Shown here: positions 36,158 through 44,634 of the stretch, piece by piece | Layout: each line of letters begins with the position of its first letter | How positions within the stretch are numbered: the first letter of the stretch is position 1 | From: Coralliovum pocilloporae | GTDB taxonomy: Bacteria; Pseudomonadota; Alphaproteobacteria; Rhizobiales; Cohaesibacteraceae | Length of the DNA: 64,000 nucleotides | Assembly: GCF_030845175.1 (NCBI RefSeq) | Contig: NZ_CP132542.1 | Location: 682,001-746,000, forward strand | Direction: 5' to 3' | Position numbers and translations under genes: made by a program | The notes under the pieces: model-generated | Database searches by the model: none | Told to the model about the DNA's origin: nothing | The model's input: only the letters and a program-made list of their open reading frames with translations

Positions 36158-36200
36158 GGTCAGATCAAGACCCGATTACAAATAAGGTCCTGGTCTGACC
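36158..36200. terminator. Long hairpin between convergent SDR and MmcQ genes
   Basis: Arms GGTCAGATCAAGACC (36158-36172) and GGTCCTGGTCTGACC (36186-36200) match at 13 of 15 positions around a 13-base loop. It lies between two converging genes, which fits a bidirectional terminator, but no long T-run is present. The TCAAGACC part resembles the TAGGGTCAAGACC repeat of the 54-62 kb region. Confidence 0.6.
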
Positions 36201-36206
36201 GACCTG

Positions 36207-36572
36207 TCAGCCTTGATTGAGGTCAAGTTCCTTTTGGAGTTTTTTCGTCAGCCCCAGCGACACAATACGATGGGACTCGACCAGATAGCTTTTCAGATCA
36301 TCATCGTTCAGTCCCGGCCTGGCATAGTGCTGGATCCATTTCATCCCGCGAGAGGCCAGATAGGGTGCCGGACGCAAACCATCCTGATCTTTCAGGAGGT
36401 CATAGGACATCTCAGAGGTCTTGAACGTGATATGGGATTCGTCTCCGTCATCCCAGCCGCCAATCGCGAAGACCTTGCCGCCGACCTTCCACACATGGGA
36501 ACCACCCCACTGGACAACATGTGTGGTGGCAGGAAGCGAGCCGCAGAACGCGTTATACTCGTCATAAGTCAC
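36207..36572 (-). CDS. MmcQ/YjbR family protein
   Basis: A 121-residue protein of the YjbR fold (CyaY-like, DNA-binding proposed). MTYDEYNAFCGSLPATTHVVQWGGSHVWKVGGKVFAIGGW and the end APYLASRGMKWIQHYARPGLNDDDLKSYLVESHRIVSLGLTKK are the family pattern. Function not established for any member of this type beyond structure. It overlaps the upstream secreted-protein gene by 4 bases (ATGA). Confidence 0.87.
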   Translation of the reverse strand: MTYDEYNAFCGSLPATTHVVQWGGSHVWKVGGKVFAIGGWDDGDESHITFKTSEMSYDLLKDQDGLRPAPYLASRGMKWIQHYARPGLNDDDLKSYLVESHRIVSLGLTKKLQKELDLNQG

Positions 36573-37639
36573 TGGCTTTCGTCCTGTTTCAAATCTCCAG
36601 CCTCAAACAACGCCCGGTGCGCATCAACCTGATTGGCAAGGCAGACACTATGCCGAGCAATCTCGGGGATTGTCGCCAGCCAGTCATCAGTCTCAGACCG
36701 CGCCATGGCAGCCCTGCGAAAGGCCGACTGGCGCGCTCTTTTACTGGCGAGAAAGCGCTCCTGGCCGATCACGCTTTCAAGGGGTGAATCAAGGCGGATA
36801 ACCTCGTAATAACCGCCTGTCAGAGCCAGCATGGTCATCGCACAGGCTTTCTTATCTGAACCACAACTCCGCTGACAGAAATCAGCAACAGGACGTGCCG
36901 CCTCCGACCTGAGAACCCAGTTCTCAACATATTTGTACCAACGATTATCCGGCGAAAGCGATCCATAACCAAAGCCAAGAGCCAGCAATCCTGCCATACT
37001 CAAGGTTTCAGGATCATCCGGTGAAACCAGATCAGGCGTGCGCGGTTGAACAATCCAGCGCAGCGCTGCAATCCCGTCCCCGCGCGGCTCGGGAGCAAGC
37101 CGGTTATAAAGCACATAAGGCACCAGTTCCGGCAGAACCAGCTTCTCATCAAGCAACAACTGGCGTAGGCCATGCGTCCCATAAAGCGCGGCAATACGCG
37201 TTGGATGATCTGTTGCCTGCAACTCACCGGCGTCACGAAGGCCGCGGATGAGCTCAACATCGACCTGAGGGCGACCGGCCATCTGCAGCATCCGCGCAAG
37301 TGCATTCTTCTTCTGCATTTCAACCATCAGCCAGGATGGATGAAACCGGCCACCATCTGAACGGGGGCGGAACAAAGCCAGTCTCTGCTGGTCAGACAGG
37401 GTGCGCACATAGGGAGACGGGCCACGATCTGTCCGCTCAATCCTGCTCAGTAACAGACGGGCAGCAACATTCCCGTCCTCAGCGAGGCGGGCGAGCTCCG
37501 GGAGGCTGTGCCGATCATCATCGTCGAGCCACAGTGCCACCGCCTTTCGAAAGTCCGGATCAGATGCGCCCGGCAAAGCCATGGCCTGCGACATCAGACC
37601 AAGGCTGAACACCCAGACTACCAACAGGATGCGGATCAT
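36569..37639 (-). CDS. Secreted protein of unknown function
   Basis: A 356-residue protein with a signal peptide (IRILLVVWVFSLGLMSQAMA, cleavage before LPG). The start at 37639 has GGGGAG 5 bases upstream; a longer frame to 37861 overlaps hemF and is not credible. LPELARLAEDGNVAARLLLSRIER near the N-terminus looks like a Sel1/TPR helix pair, and the rest seems all-helical, with a cysteine cluster FCQRSCGSDKKACAM near 295-310. No named family is recognised. It is upstream of, and coupled to, the MmcQ gene. Confidence 0.65.
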   Translation of the reverse strand: MIRILLVVWVFSLGLMSQAMALPGASDPDFRKAVALWLDDDDRHSLPELARLAEDGNVAARLLLSRIERTDRGPSPYVRTLSDQQRLALFRPRSDGGRFHPSWLMVEMQKKNALARMLQMAGRPQVDVELIRGLRDAGELQATDHPTRIAALYGTHGLRQLLLDEKLVLPELVPYVLYNRLAPEPRGDGIAALRWIVQPRTPDLVSPDDPETLSMAGLLALGFGYGSLSPDNRWYKYVENWVLRSEAARPVADFCQRSCGSDKKACAMTMLALTGGYYEVIRLDSPLESVIGQERFLASKRARQSAFRRAAMARSETDDWLATIPEIARHSVCLANQVDAHRALFEAGDLKQDESQ

Positions 37640-37776
37640 GTATCTCCCCCGTTCAACCAGACTTGAAGTCTCAGAACAAATGACACTATCAGATTGTCTT
37701 TGCGCCCTGCAAATGCACAGAGTAGTGTCCGAACAAAGCCTATCTGACGTGCCCGGAAAGAACAGACGAGTCCCCC

Positions 37777-38664
37777 ATGTCCCTACCCGATGACCTTGAA
37801 ACCAAGAAACAGACCGCAACCGCCTGGTTTGCGGAATTACGGGATTCGATCTGCGCAGCATTCGAGGCTCTGGAAGATGAGTTCGACCATACAGATGGTG
37901 CTCATCAGCCCGGCAGGTTCGAGCGCACGCCCTGGGACCGGACAGACCATTCCGGCGCCAAGGGCGGCGGCGGTGTCATGTCGCTGATGAAAGGTCGTGT
38001 GTTTGAGAAAGTCGGCGTCCACGTTTCCACCGTTCATGGTGAATTTTCACCCGAGTTCCGAGACCAGATCCCCGGGGCCTCGGAAGACCCGCGTTTCTGG
38101 GCATCCGGCATCTCGCTGATTGCCCATCTCTGGAACCCGAACGTGCCAGCCGTGCATATGAACACACGCATGGTCGTCACCACAAAACAATGGTTCGGCG
38201 GCGGTGCTGACCTGACACCGGTTCTCGATCGTCGGAGAACGCAGGACGATCCGGATACACAGGCGTTCCATGCTGCCATGCAGGCCCCTTGCGACGCCCA
38301 TGACTGCGCCGATTATGACAAGTACAAGGCTTGGTGTGACCGGTATTTCTATTTGCCGCACCGGGATGAGCCGCGTGGCACTGGCGGCATTTTCTATGAC
38401 CACCACAATTCCGGCGACTGGAATGCTGACTTTGCGTTCACTCAGGATGTGGGTCGTGCCTTCCGGGACATCTATCCCGAACTGGTTCGCCGCAATGCAG
38501 AGAGCACCTGGACAGATGAGGACCGGGAAGAACAGCTGATCCGCCGTGGCCGATATGTGGAGTTCAACCTGCTCTATGATCGCGGCACGATCTTCGGCCT
38601 GAAGACCGGAGGCAATGTTGCGTCAATCCTGTCATCCATGCCGCCAGAGGTGAAATGGCCGTGA
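37777..38664 (+). CDS. hemF: Oxygen-dependent coproporphyrinogen III oxidase
   Basis: A 295-residue HemF converting coproporphyrinogen III to protoporphyrinogen IX with O2. Family blocks: [99 protein letters not shown], and [29 protein letters not shown]. Intact. It overlaps the following gene by 10 bases. Confidence 0.97.
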   Translation: MSLPDDLETKKQTATAWFAELRDSICAAFEALEDEFDHTDGAHQPGRFERTPWDRTDHSGAKGGGGVMSLMKGRVFEKVGVHVSTVHGEFSPEFRDQIPGASEDPRFWASGISLIAHLWNPNVPAVHMNTRMVVTTKQWFGGGADLTPVLDRRRTQDDPDTQAFHAAMQAPCDAHDCADYDKYKAWCDRYFYLPHRDEPRGTGGIFYDHHNSGDWNADFAFTQDVGRAFRDIYPELVRRNAESTWTDEDREEQLIRRGRYVEFNLLYDRGTIFGLKTGGNVASILSSMPPEVKWP

Positions 38665-39668
38665 GCACGCCCTCAGATCTTCACACAGAACAACAGCCTG
38701 AAAAACAGGACAAAAAACGGACCAGACAACAGGCTGCCCTGCTCGGCCTGTTTGTGGCAGATGCAGCAGCGCTTGGCCTCCACTGGCTTTACGACCCTGA
38801 ACGTCTGGACGCGCTGCAAGAGGCCCATCGCAGCCTCGCTTTCAGACCGGTCACAGATGAAGCCTATAAAGATGCAAAAGGCATTTTTGTTCATCATCAG
38901 AGGCATACCGGCACTCTCAGCCAGTATGGCGAGACAGCCCGCCTGGCCCTTGAAGTATGGGGCCGGCAAGAGCAGGAAAATGCCCCTTCGGCCTTTCAGG
39001 CGGAATATGTCCGGCATTTTGGACCCGGCGGAACGTATAACGGCTATATTGATCGCCCGACACGCGCGACCCTTGATGCCGTAGCTGCTGCTGGCGACAC
39101 CCCATCCCTCCTCTCAGGTGCAGATGACGACCAGCTCCCTGCGGTCATTACAACAGCTGCGACCACACTTGCGCTCGGAGCAGCCGACGCCACCACATTG
39201 GAAACAATGACGCGGATCACCAACAACAATGATTTTGCAACAGGGGCGGCGCAAATACTGGGGAATTGGCTCCACAATACAATAGAGACCGGAGACAGCA
39301 CGTTCTCAGAAAGCTTCCTGACATCAGAGAAAAGCGAACTGAGCAACCGGTTGGCCGATGCAGCGTCATCCGGGCAGACTGTTTCAGAAGCAGCCGAACA
39401 TTATGGCCGGGCCTGTAACCTTATCCAGGGCTTTCCCCTCGCTCTCACCATTCTGAGGAATACACAATCCTATCGGGAGGCAATTGAAGCCAATATCCAC
39501 GCTGGTGGCGATTCCTGTGGTCGTTCGATGATAATTGGCCCGATTGCGGGAGCCCGCTGGGGATTGGGCGGAGAGAACGGAATTCCCCTCGACTGGATCC
39601 TGCAGCTCAGTGATGCAAGAGACATCTGGAACAATATTCAGACTTTGACCCGGCAGGCGTCCAAATGA
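38655..39668 (+). CDS. ADP-ribosylglycohydrolase family protein
   Basis: A 337-residue all-helical protein. The N-terminal [21 protein letters not shown] replaces the GxxxGDALG start of true ADP-ribosylhydrolases, and [18 protein letters not shown] the threonine-metal loop; near the C-terminus [21 protein letters not shown] corresponds to the G-G-DxDT motif with S and C in place of the second D and T. Some metal ligands are therefore altered, so de-ADP-ribosylation is uncertain. It overlaps hemF by 10 bases and the CFA synthase by 4 bases. Confidence 0.78.
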   Translation: MAVSTPSDLHTEQQPEKQDKKRTRQQAALLGLFVADAAALGLHWLYDPERLDALQEAHRSLAFRPVTDEAYKDAKGIFVHHQRHTGTLSQYGETARLALEVWGRQEQENAPSAFQAEYVRHFGPGGTYNGYIDRPTRATLDAVAAAGDTPSLLSGADDDQLPAVITTAATTLALGAADATTLETMTRITNNNDFATGAAQILGNWLHNTIETGDSTFSESFLTSEKSELSNRLADAASSGQTVSEAAEHYGRACNLIQGFPLALTILRNTQSYREAIEANIHAGGDSCGRSMIIGPIAGARWGLGGENGIPLDWILQLSDARDIWNNIQTLTRQASK

Positions 39669-40966
39669 CAGACAAGCATGTGAAGGCCGTTGGCACTGTA
39701 ACCGCAGCGCTTGCTCCCCATCTCGACATCAATGCGAGCGTTGAACTTTGGGACGGCAGCCGCCTGCCGCTCGGAACAAATGTCAGCAATGATCTCGCCA
39801 TACGGATCAAGAGCCCGGGGACCATCGCATCCCTGCTCAAGCGTCCGACCCTGGATCGGTTCATCCTGCACTATATCCATGGCGATGTGGATCTGACCGG
39901 CGGCAACCTGTTTGATCTTGGCGATCAACTTGCCCTCAAAAAAACAGGGCGGGCTCTGAAAAAGGCCGGGCGCAGCACAATCCTGAAAGCCCTGCTGCCG
40001 TTCCTTCTGGTCAAGTCATCAAAGCCGGGAGAAAGCCGTGGCTTTGGAAAGGAAATAACCGGCGAAAATCGCGCACAGGCCGACAACAAGGATTTCATCC
40101 AGTTCCATTACGACCTGTCGAACGATTTCTACAAACTCTTCCTCGACCGGGAGATGCTCTATTCCTGCGCCTATTTCACGGACTGGGGCAACAGCCTGGA
40201 ACAGGCCCAGTTCGACAAGCTCGATATGATCTGCCGCAAGCTGCGTCTCAAGGAAGGTGAACGTTTTCTCGATATCGGTTGTGGCTGGGGAGCGCTTGTC
40301 TGTCACGCTGTCCAGCACTATGGCGTCACAGCCCACGGCGTAACCTTGTCAGAAGAGCAATTGGCGCTCGCCCGGGCCAAGATCAACAGTCTGGGTCTTT
40401 CTGACCGGATTACGCTTGAGCTGAAAGATTACGCTCATCTGGAAGGTCAGTTCGACAAAATAGCCTCTGTGGGCATGTACGAACATATCGGCTCCGACAA
40501 TATTCCGCTCTATATGAGCACGGTCAAACGGCTGCTTGCTGACGATGGCCTGTTTCTCAACCACGCGATCACCCGACGTGGCAAACAGGGCAAGAAGAAG
40601 AAATTCTCCAAACGGGCCGAACAGAAAGCACTGCTGAAATATATCTTCCCCGGCGGCGAACTGGACGATATCGGCAATACCCTGCTGAAATTCGAGACCC
40701 ACGGCTTTGAGGTTCATGATGTGGAAGGTTGGCGTGAGCATTATGCCCTGACCACCCGCTATTGGTATCTGCGTCTTGAAGAAAACAAGGAACAGGCAAT
40801 CGCACTGGTGGGAGAAGAGGCCTACCGCATCTGGGCCGCCTATCTGATGGGTGTGTCTCTCGCTTTCACACGAGGGACCGCACGGATTTACCAGACCCTG
40901 GTGTCAAAGGGAGCAAAAGGTCCCGCACCTGTGCCACCGTCCCGCGCCGATCTTTATCGGGATTGA
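39665..40966 (+). CDS. cfa: Cyclopropane-fatty-acyl-phospholipid synthase family methyltransferase
   Basis: A 433-residue CFAS. The N-terminal SCP2-like lipid-binding half precedes FIQFHYDLSNDFYKLFLDREMLYSCAYF, the SAM loop FLDIGCGWGAL, SEEQLALARAKI, VGMYEHIG, and the C-terminal WREHYALTTRYWYLRLEENKEQA and FTRGTARIYQTLVSK. It methylates cis double bonds of membrane lipids. Two charged Lys-rich loops (GKQGKKKKFSKR) are unusual but not disabling. Coupled by a 4-base overlap to the upstream gene. Confidence 0.93.
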   Translation: MTDKHVKAVGTVTAALAPHLDINASVELWDGSRLPLGTNVSNDLAIRIKSPGTIASLLKRPTLDRFILHYIHGDVDLTGGNLFDLGDQLALKKTGRALKKAGRSTILKALLPFLLVKSSKPGESRGFGKEITGENRAQADNKDFIQFHYDLSNDFYKLFLDREMLYSCAYFTDWGNSLEQAQFDKLDMICRKLRLKEGERFLDIGCGWGALVCHAVQHYGVTAHGVTLSEEQLALARAKINSLGLSDRITLELKDYAHLEGQFDKIASVGMYEHIGSDNIPLYMSTVKRLLADDGLFLNHAITRRGKQGKKKKFSKRAEQKALLKYIFPGGELDDIGNTLLKFETHGFEVHDVEGWREHYALTTRYWYLRLEENKEQAIALVGEEAYRIWAAYLMGVSLAFTRGTARIYQTLVSKGAKGPAPVPPSRADLYRD

Positions 40967-41022
40967 ACTCAGGACAAAGAGAGCTGAAGCGAACCAAATA
41001 AAACGGGCAATCGGGTGTTTTC

Positions 41023-41081
41023 CGTTAAAGCACGCTCCTGAAAAGCTGACATATTTTCAGATTAAGAGTGTGCTCCGAAAC
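41023..41081. repeat. Dispersed intergenic hairpin repeat, copy C
   Basis: CTGAAAAG (41038-41045), CTGACATA, TTTTCAG (41054-41060), in the orientation opposite to copies A and B. The left flank TTAAAGCACGCTC pairs with GAGTGTGCTC on the right, adding an outer stem. It lies between cfa and the unknown gene at 41100. Confidence 0.65.
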
Positions 41082-41099
41082 GTGACCTGAAGCAGCCGC

Positions 41100-41648
41100 A
41101 TGACACTTCTACAAACAGCACTCAAAGAAGCCCGCCTTGCGCGTGACGTTGTCGAACTCCAACGCGACACGCTTGGTGCAGGCGTCATCACCGGAAAAAT
41201 CACCTTCGTCAATGACACAATCATCCAGATAGAACGCCTGACTGACGGCGGCCACTATGACGGTGTCACCGTGATACGGACCGATGACATAACCCGTCTT
41301 CGAAGAGGAACATCTGAGCTTAAGTTCATTGGGTCGCTGTCAGAGAACAATCACCAGCATCGTGTTGTCTCACTTTCAGAAGCACAGACGCTCTGGTCCT
41401 GTGTTCAAAGCATGCAGACGCTATTCAGTTATGTATGTCTGGGAATAGAAGATCTGGACCCCGATATCCTTATCATCGGTCAGCTCGACGGCCATGATTC
41501 CAACTATGTCAAACTGGCTGAATTTGGCCGCTTCAACTCAGGTGAAACAAACGAGTTGATCCTGGCCAAAGACGAAATCACCATGGTTGAAGCGGATACG
41601 CCCTATTGTCGCGGGCTGCTGGAGAAGATGCAGCCTCGCCAGCCATAA
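41100..41648 (+). CDS. Hypothetical protein
   Basis: A 182-residue soluble protein with no motif I recognise. The N-terminal 30 residues are a charged helix; VITGKITFVNDTIIQIERL could be an Sm-like or PilZ-like beta strand pair, and the C-terminal half has LGIEDLDPDILIIGQLDGHDSNYVKLAEFGRFNSGETNELIL. No signal or membrane segment. The ribosome-binding site is weak. It is convergent with the M14 deacylase gene, 5 bases apart. Confidence 0.6.
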   Translation: MTLLQTALKEARLARDVVELQRDTLGAGVITGKITFVNDTIIQIERLTDGGHYDGVTVIRTDDITRLRRGTSELKFIGSLSENNHQHRVVSLSEAQTLWSCVQSMQTLFSYVCLGIEDLDPDILIIGQLDGHDSNYVKLAEFGRFNSGETNELILAKDEITMVEADTPYCRGLLEKMQPRQP

Positions 41649-41653
41649 GCCGC

Positions 41654-42703
41654 TTAGATAATCTCATCCTCATCAAACAGAGGATCAGCATCAAGCTGGG
41701 CAACCAGACTGTCGATGGTTGCTTCCGGGTTATCTTTCTGATGGATGGCCGCGATGTGGAACAGGCCGTCACCTTCATTGACGATAGGCAGATTGGTCCG
41801 CCCGATCAGAAGGCCGGGCTCATCGGTGATGACTTCTGTCTCCACTTCACCAAACGGATCAGAAATCACGCCGAGGACATCGCCTGCAGCAACGTCTTCG
41901 CCAATTGTCCGATAAGTCCGGAGAAGCCCGCCAGCAGGCGCGCGCAACCATGAACTGGACACAGAGGTGATCGGTTTGGCGCGCGGTCTGGTAACACCCT
42001 TGCCGGAGATCATGTCCAGTTTGCGCAGAACCCGCAGAATACCGGACACACCGGTACGCACCGCAAATTCATCAAACCGAAGCCCCTCGCCAGCTTCGTA
42101 GAGCAGCACCTCCACATCCATGTCGGAAGCCATGGCCCGGAGAGACCCTTCCCGAAGGCTGGATGTGAGAATGAAAGGTGCGCCGAATGCTTCCGCCAGC
42201 TCCATCGCCCCCGGCTTACCTGGAGAAACCCGTATCTGTGGCAGGTTGGTCCGGTGGATAGCCGCAGAGTGAAGATCAATGCCGACGTCCGAACGCTCGA
42301 CGATTTCCTGCCGGAAGATATCCGCTAGACGAGATGCAAGAGACCCTCTCGGGCTACCCGGGAAAGACCGGTTCAAGTCGCGCCGGTCCGGGAGATAACG
42401 GGAATGGTTCATAAAGCCGAACGTATTGACAATCGGCACAGCAAGAAGCGTTCCCTTGAGATTATCGAGATTGGGCGCGCGCAGAAGACGGCGGACAATC
42501 TCAACCCCTATCACCTCATCCCCGTGAATGGCCGCACTGACGAACACGACCGGACCCGGTCGCCGTCCGTGAATAACATGAGCCGACAGTGTGACCGGCG
42601 TGTGGTCAGACAGCACACTGACCGGGAGGTCGACAGTCTCGCGCGCACCGGGCGCTATCCGGCGGCTGCCGATCTGAAAGGATGATCTGGGATGTTTGGG
42701 CAT
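41654..42703 (-). CDS. M14-type succinylglutamate desuccinylase/aspartoacylase family hydrolase
   Basis: A 349-residue zinc hydrolase. Zinc ligands are H60 and E63 in HGDE and H145 in DLHSA; RRDLNRSFPG (107-116) binds the carboxylate of the substrate. The C-terminal 100 residues form a barrel-sandwich beta domain (PAGGLLRTYRTIGEDVAAGDVLGVI) as in the family. It lies downstream of rimK. In several bacteria such an enzyme is linked to rimK and rimB, so it may trim or cleave glutamyl peptides; this is inference. Confidence 0.87.
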   Translation of the reverse strand: MPKHPRSSFQIGSRRIAPGARETVDLPVSVLSDHTPVTLSAHVIHGRRPGPVVFVSAAIHGDEVIGVEIVRRLLRAPNLDNLKGTLLAVPIVNTFGFMNHSRYLPDRRDLNRSFPGSPRGSLASRLADIFRQEIVERSDVGIDLHSAAIHRTNLPQIRVSPGKPGAMELAEAFGAPFILTSSLREGSLRAMASDMDVEVLLYEAGEGLRFDEFAVRTGVSGILRVLRKLDMISGKGVTRPRAKPITSVSSSWLRAPAGGLLRTYRTIGEDVAAGDVLGVISDPFGEVETEVITDEPGLLIGRTNLPIVNEGDGLFHIAAIHQKDNPEATIDSLVAQLDADPLFDEDEII

Positions 42704-42778
42704 AAGATATGACTTCTGGAGAACTCGGCGTCACATATCTGAAGGAAAAGGTCTTGTTTTTCAAGCACACAAACAGAA

Positions 42779-42799
42779 CGGGCGGGTAGATCCCGCCCG
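42779..42799 (-). terminator. Hairpin downstream of rimK
   Basis: GGGCGGG (42780-42786) and CCCGCCC (42792-42798) form a perfect 7-bp stem with a 5-base loop, 16 bases after the rimK stop on the minus strand. The tail GTTCTGTTTGT holds only some T, so it may be a partial terminator between rimK and the M14 gene. Confidence 0.6.
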
Positions 42800-42814
42800 G
42801 TCATTCTTTCGATA

Positions 42815-43720
42815 TCAGCCCTTGCCGCGGGTTTTGGTTTTACCCGGCTGCGCCTTCTTTTCAAGGAAGTCGATCACCATCCCGGCAATGTCGATACCGG
42901 TGGCCTTCTCGACGCCTTCAAGACCGGGTGAGGAATTCACCTCCATGATCACCGGCCCATGATTGGAACGCAGCAGGTCCACACCACAGACATTCAGTCC
43001 CATGGCCTTGGCCGCGCGCACCGCAGTAGACCGCTCTTCCGGAGAGATCTTGATCGGGCGTGCACTGCCACCGCGATGCAGATTGGAGCGGAATTCCCCT
43101 TCAGCCCCGCGCCGCTGCATCGCCGCGACCACTTTGCCACCAACAACAAGAACACGGATATCTGTGCCACCGGCTTCCTTGATGAATTCCTGCACAAGGA
43201 TGTTAACCCCGGCCCCGCGGAAAGCCTCAACAACCGACTTGGCTGAGCGGTCCGTATCCGCAAGAACCACACCAATACCCTGGGTACCTTCCAGCAGCTT
43301 GATCACCATCGGTGCACCACCGGCCAGCTTGATCACTTCTTCAGTCTGCTTCGGATCATGGGCAAAAGTGGTCACCGGCAGGCCAAGGCCGTCACGGGCC
43401 AAAAGCTGCATCGATCTCAGCTTATCGCGAGACCGGCCGATGGCCACGGACTCATTCAGCGGAAAGACGCCCATCATTTCAAACTGTCGCACAACAGCCA
43501 GACCATAATAGGTCACAGATGCACCAATACGCGGGATCACAGCATCATACAGCGGCAGTTTTTCGCCGTTGTAATAGATTTCCGGTCGCCGGGACGCGAT
43601 GTTCATGTAACAGCGAAGAGTGTTGATGATATCCAGCTCATGCCCACGCTCTTCAGCAGCTTCTTTCAAGCGCTTGTGGGTATAGAGATTCGGGTTACGG
43701 GCCAGCATCGCTATTTTCAT
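42815..43720 (-). CDS. rimK: RimK-type alpha-L-glutamate ligase
   Basis: A 301-residue ATP-grasp enzyme that adds glutamate residues to the C-terminus of ribosomal protein S6. Start [60 protein letters not shown]-grasp segments [13 protein letters not shown] and [20 protein letters not shown], and the Mg-binding [21 protein letters not shown] are standard for RimK. GAGGAAG precedes the start. A retropepsin-like RimB gene is 89 bases upstream. Confidence 0.95.
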   Translation of the reverse strand: MKIAMLARNPNLYTHKRLKEAAEERGHELDIINTLRCYMNIASRRPEIYYNGEKLPLYDAVIPRIGASVTYYGLAVVRQFEMMGVFPLNESVAIGRSRDKLRSMQLLARDGLGLPVTTFAHDPKQTEEVIKLAGGAPMVIKLLEGTQGIGVVLADTDRSAKSVVEAFRGAGVNILVQEFIKEAGGTDIRVLVVGGKVVAAMQRRGAEGEFRSNLHRGGSARPIKISPEERSTAVRAAKAMGLNVCGVDLLRSNHGPVIMEVNSSPGLEGVEKATGIDIAGMVIDFLEKKAQPGKTKTRGKG

Positions 43721-43809
43721 TAGACTTCCTCTCCCCGGGGACCAGCCCCTGCAACTTCATTGTTATGTCCGGGCCCGACCCGGATCGCCTCATCACACTC
43801 CCGGCCTCT

Positions 43810-44283
43810 TCAGGCCGACTTTTCCAAATCCACCATTCCCGGCAGTCCCAGCAGGAAAGACCGGCCTGGATTGACCAGCAATCCCCGGCGACGAATGGCC
43901 GTACGCCCGAGGATCAGCTCAAATCCCATATTGGCCCTGTCTGCCAGCGACAACTCAATGGGCCATCGCCGGGCACCCATAATCAGCGTTGTCTCAATCA
44001 CAAACCGCTTTGCAGGGACGCCACTTGTATTCTTGATTTCCCTTTGATCCAGCAGAGGGGAAACAACCGTTTGCTTACGGTTTTTACCCGGCAGCCGGAT
44101 CGAGAATTCAACATAGTCCTTGCCATCCTGCACAAACGCACGCATTCCGCTTGCATGGACAGCAGATGTTCGAGCGCCGGTGTCTATCTTGGCCTTCAAC
44201 TCCGGCAAACCCAAATCAGGCAGAGCAATCCACTCACGCCACCCGATTTCCTGCTTTGGTACCCTAGAGCTCTTTTTTGCCAT
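43810..44283 (-). CDS. RimB-like ATP-dependent retropepsin protease
   Basis: A 157-residue RimB/putative ATP-dependent zinc protease family member with a retropepsin fold. IGWREWIALPDLGLPELKAKIDTGARTSA has the catalytic D34-T35-G36; FELILGRTAIRRRGLLVNPGRSFLLG is the second half. RimB in Pseudomonas cleaves the glutamate tail of ribosomal protein S6 and works with RimK. The ATG at 44283 starts a typical N-terminus; ATG 44307 or 44340 would enlarge the overlap with the next gene (20 bases at 44283). Confidence 0.85.
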   Translation of the reverse strand: MAKKSSRVPKQEIGWREWIALPDLGLPELKAKIDTGARTSAVHASGMRAFVQDGKDYVEFSIRLPGKNRKQTVVSPLLDQREIKNTSGVPAKRFVIETTLIMGARRWPIELSLADRANMGFELILGRTAIRRRGLLVNPGRSFLLGLPGMVDLEKSA

Positions 44284-44563
44284 AGGCAGGGTCCAGACTT
44301 TCTTCATTCGCTCTGCGATAATTTCCGAATGTTCCGACACTCAGGACCACAAAAAAAGCGTCCATATCGATCAGAACATAACCGCGTTCCAGCATGGAGC
44401 GGCTCAGAGCCTGTATATCATCTTCGTACAATCTACGACGACCGGCAAGCTTGCGAACAAGCTTGGTCGCAATCCGGTAGCGTCCGGTATCTTTGCCGCC
44501 GAACGGCTCCGTATAAAGGGCGCAAAGCCGTTCGGCGACATCGTCCATATACCGCATCTCCAT
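44264..44563 (-). CDS. Small conserved protein of unknown function
   Basis: A 99-residue protein. YTEPFGGKDTGRYRIATKLVRKLAGRRRLYEDDIQALSRSMLERGYVLIDMDAFFVVLSVGTFGNYRRANEE has a basic helical part (RLYEDDIQALSRSMLERGYVLIDM) suggestive of a winged helix, which is inference. ATG 44563 or ATG 44548, which has GGAG 9 bases upstream, could be the start. It precedes the RimB gene with a 20-base overlap and is itself preceded by an AT-rich 18-bp inverted repeat. A regulator of the RimB-RimK locus is possible. Confidence 0.6.
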   Translation of the reverse strand: MEMRYMDDVAERLCALYTEPFGGKDTGRYRIATKLVRKLAGRRRLYEDDIQALSRSMLERGYVLIDMDAFFVVLSVGTFGNYRRANEESLDPAYGKKEL

Positions 44564-44588
44564 TATGAAGCGCCTTATATCTACAAAA

Positions 44589-44634
44589 ATAATTTTGTCT
44601 ATAGAAAAATATTATCTTCTATAGACAAAATTAT
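44589..44634 (-). promoter_or_regulatory. Perfect 18-bp inverted repeat in AT-rich DNA
   Basis: ATAATTTTGTCTATAGAA (44589-44606) and TTCTATAGACAAAATTAT (44617-44634) are exact reverse complements around a 10-base loop. The right arm reaches the last codons of cca. On the minus strand the hairpin is followed by TTTTTGTAGATATAAGG, so it could be an AT-rich terminator of cca; TATAAG 44578-44573 may instead be a -10 box of the small gene, with the palindrome over its -35 region, as expected of an operator. Confidence 0.8.

Noticed and set aside
37640..37861. N-terminal extension of the secreted protein into hemF
   Set aside because: It would place 74 unrelated residues before a good signal peptide that has its own ribosome-binding site.
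44589..44634. Insertion sequence end or CRISPR-like repeat
   Set aside because: Only a single inverted pair is present; no transposase, direct target duplication or array spacing was found.
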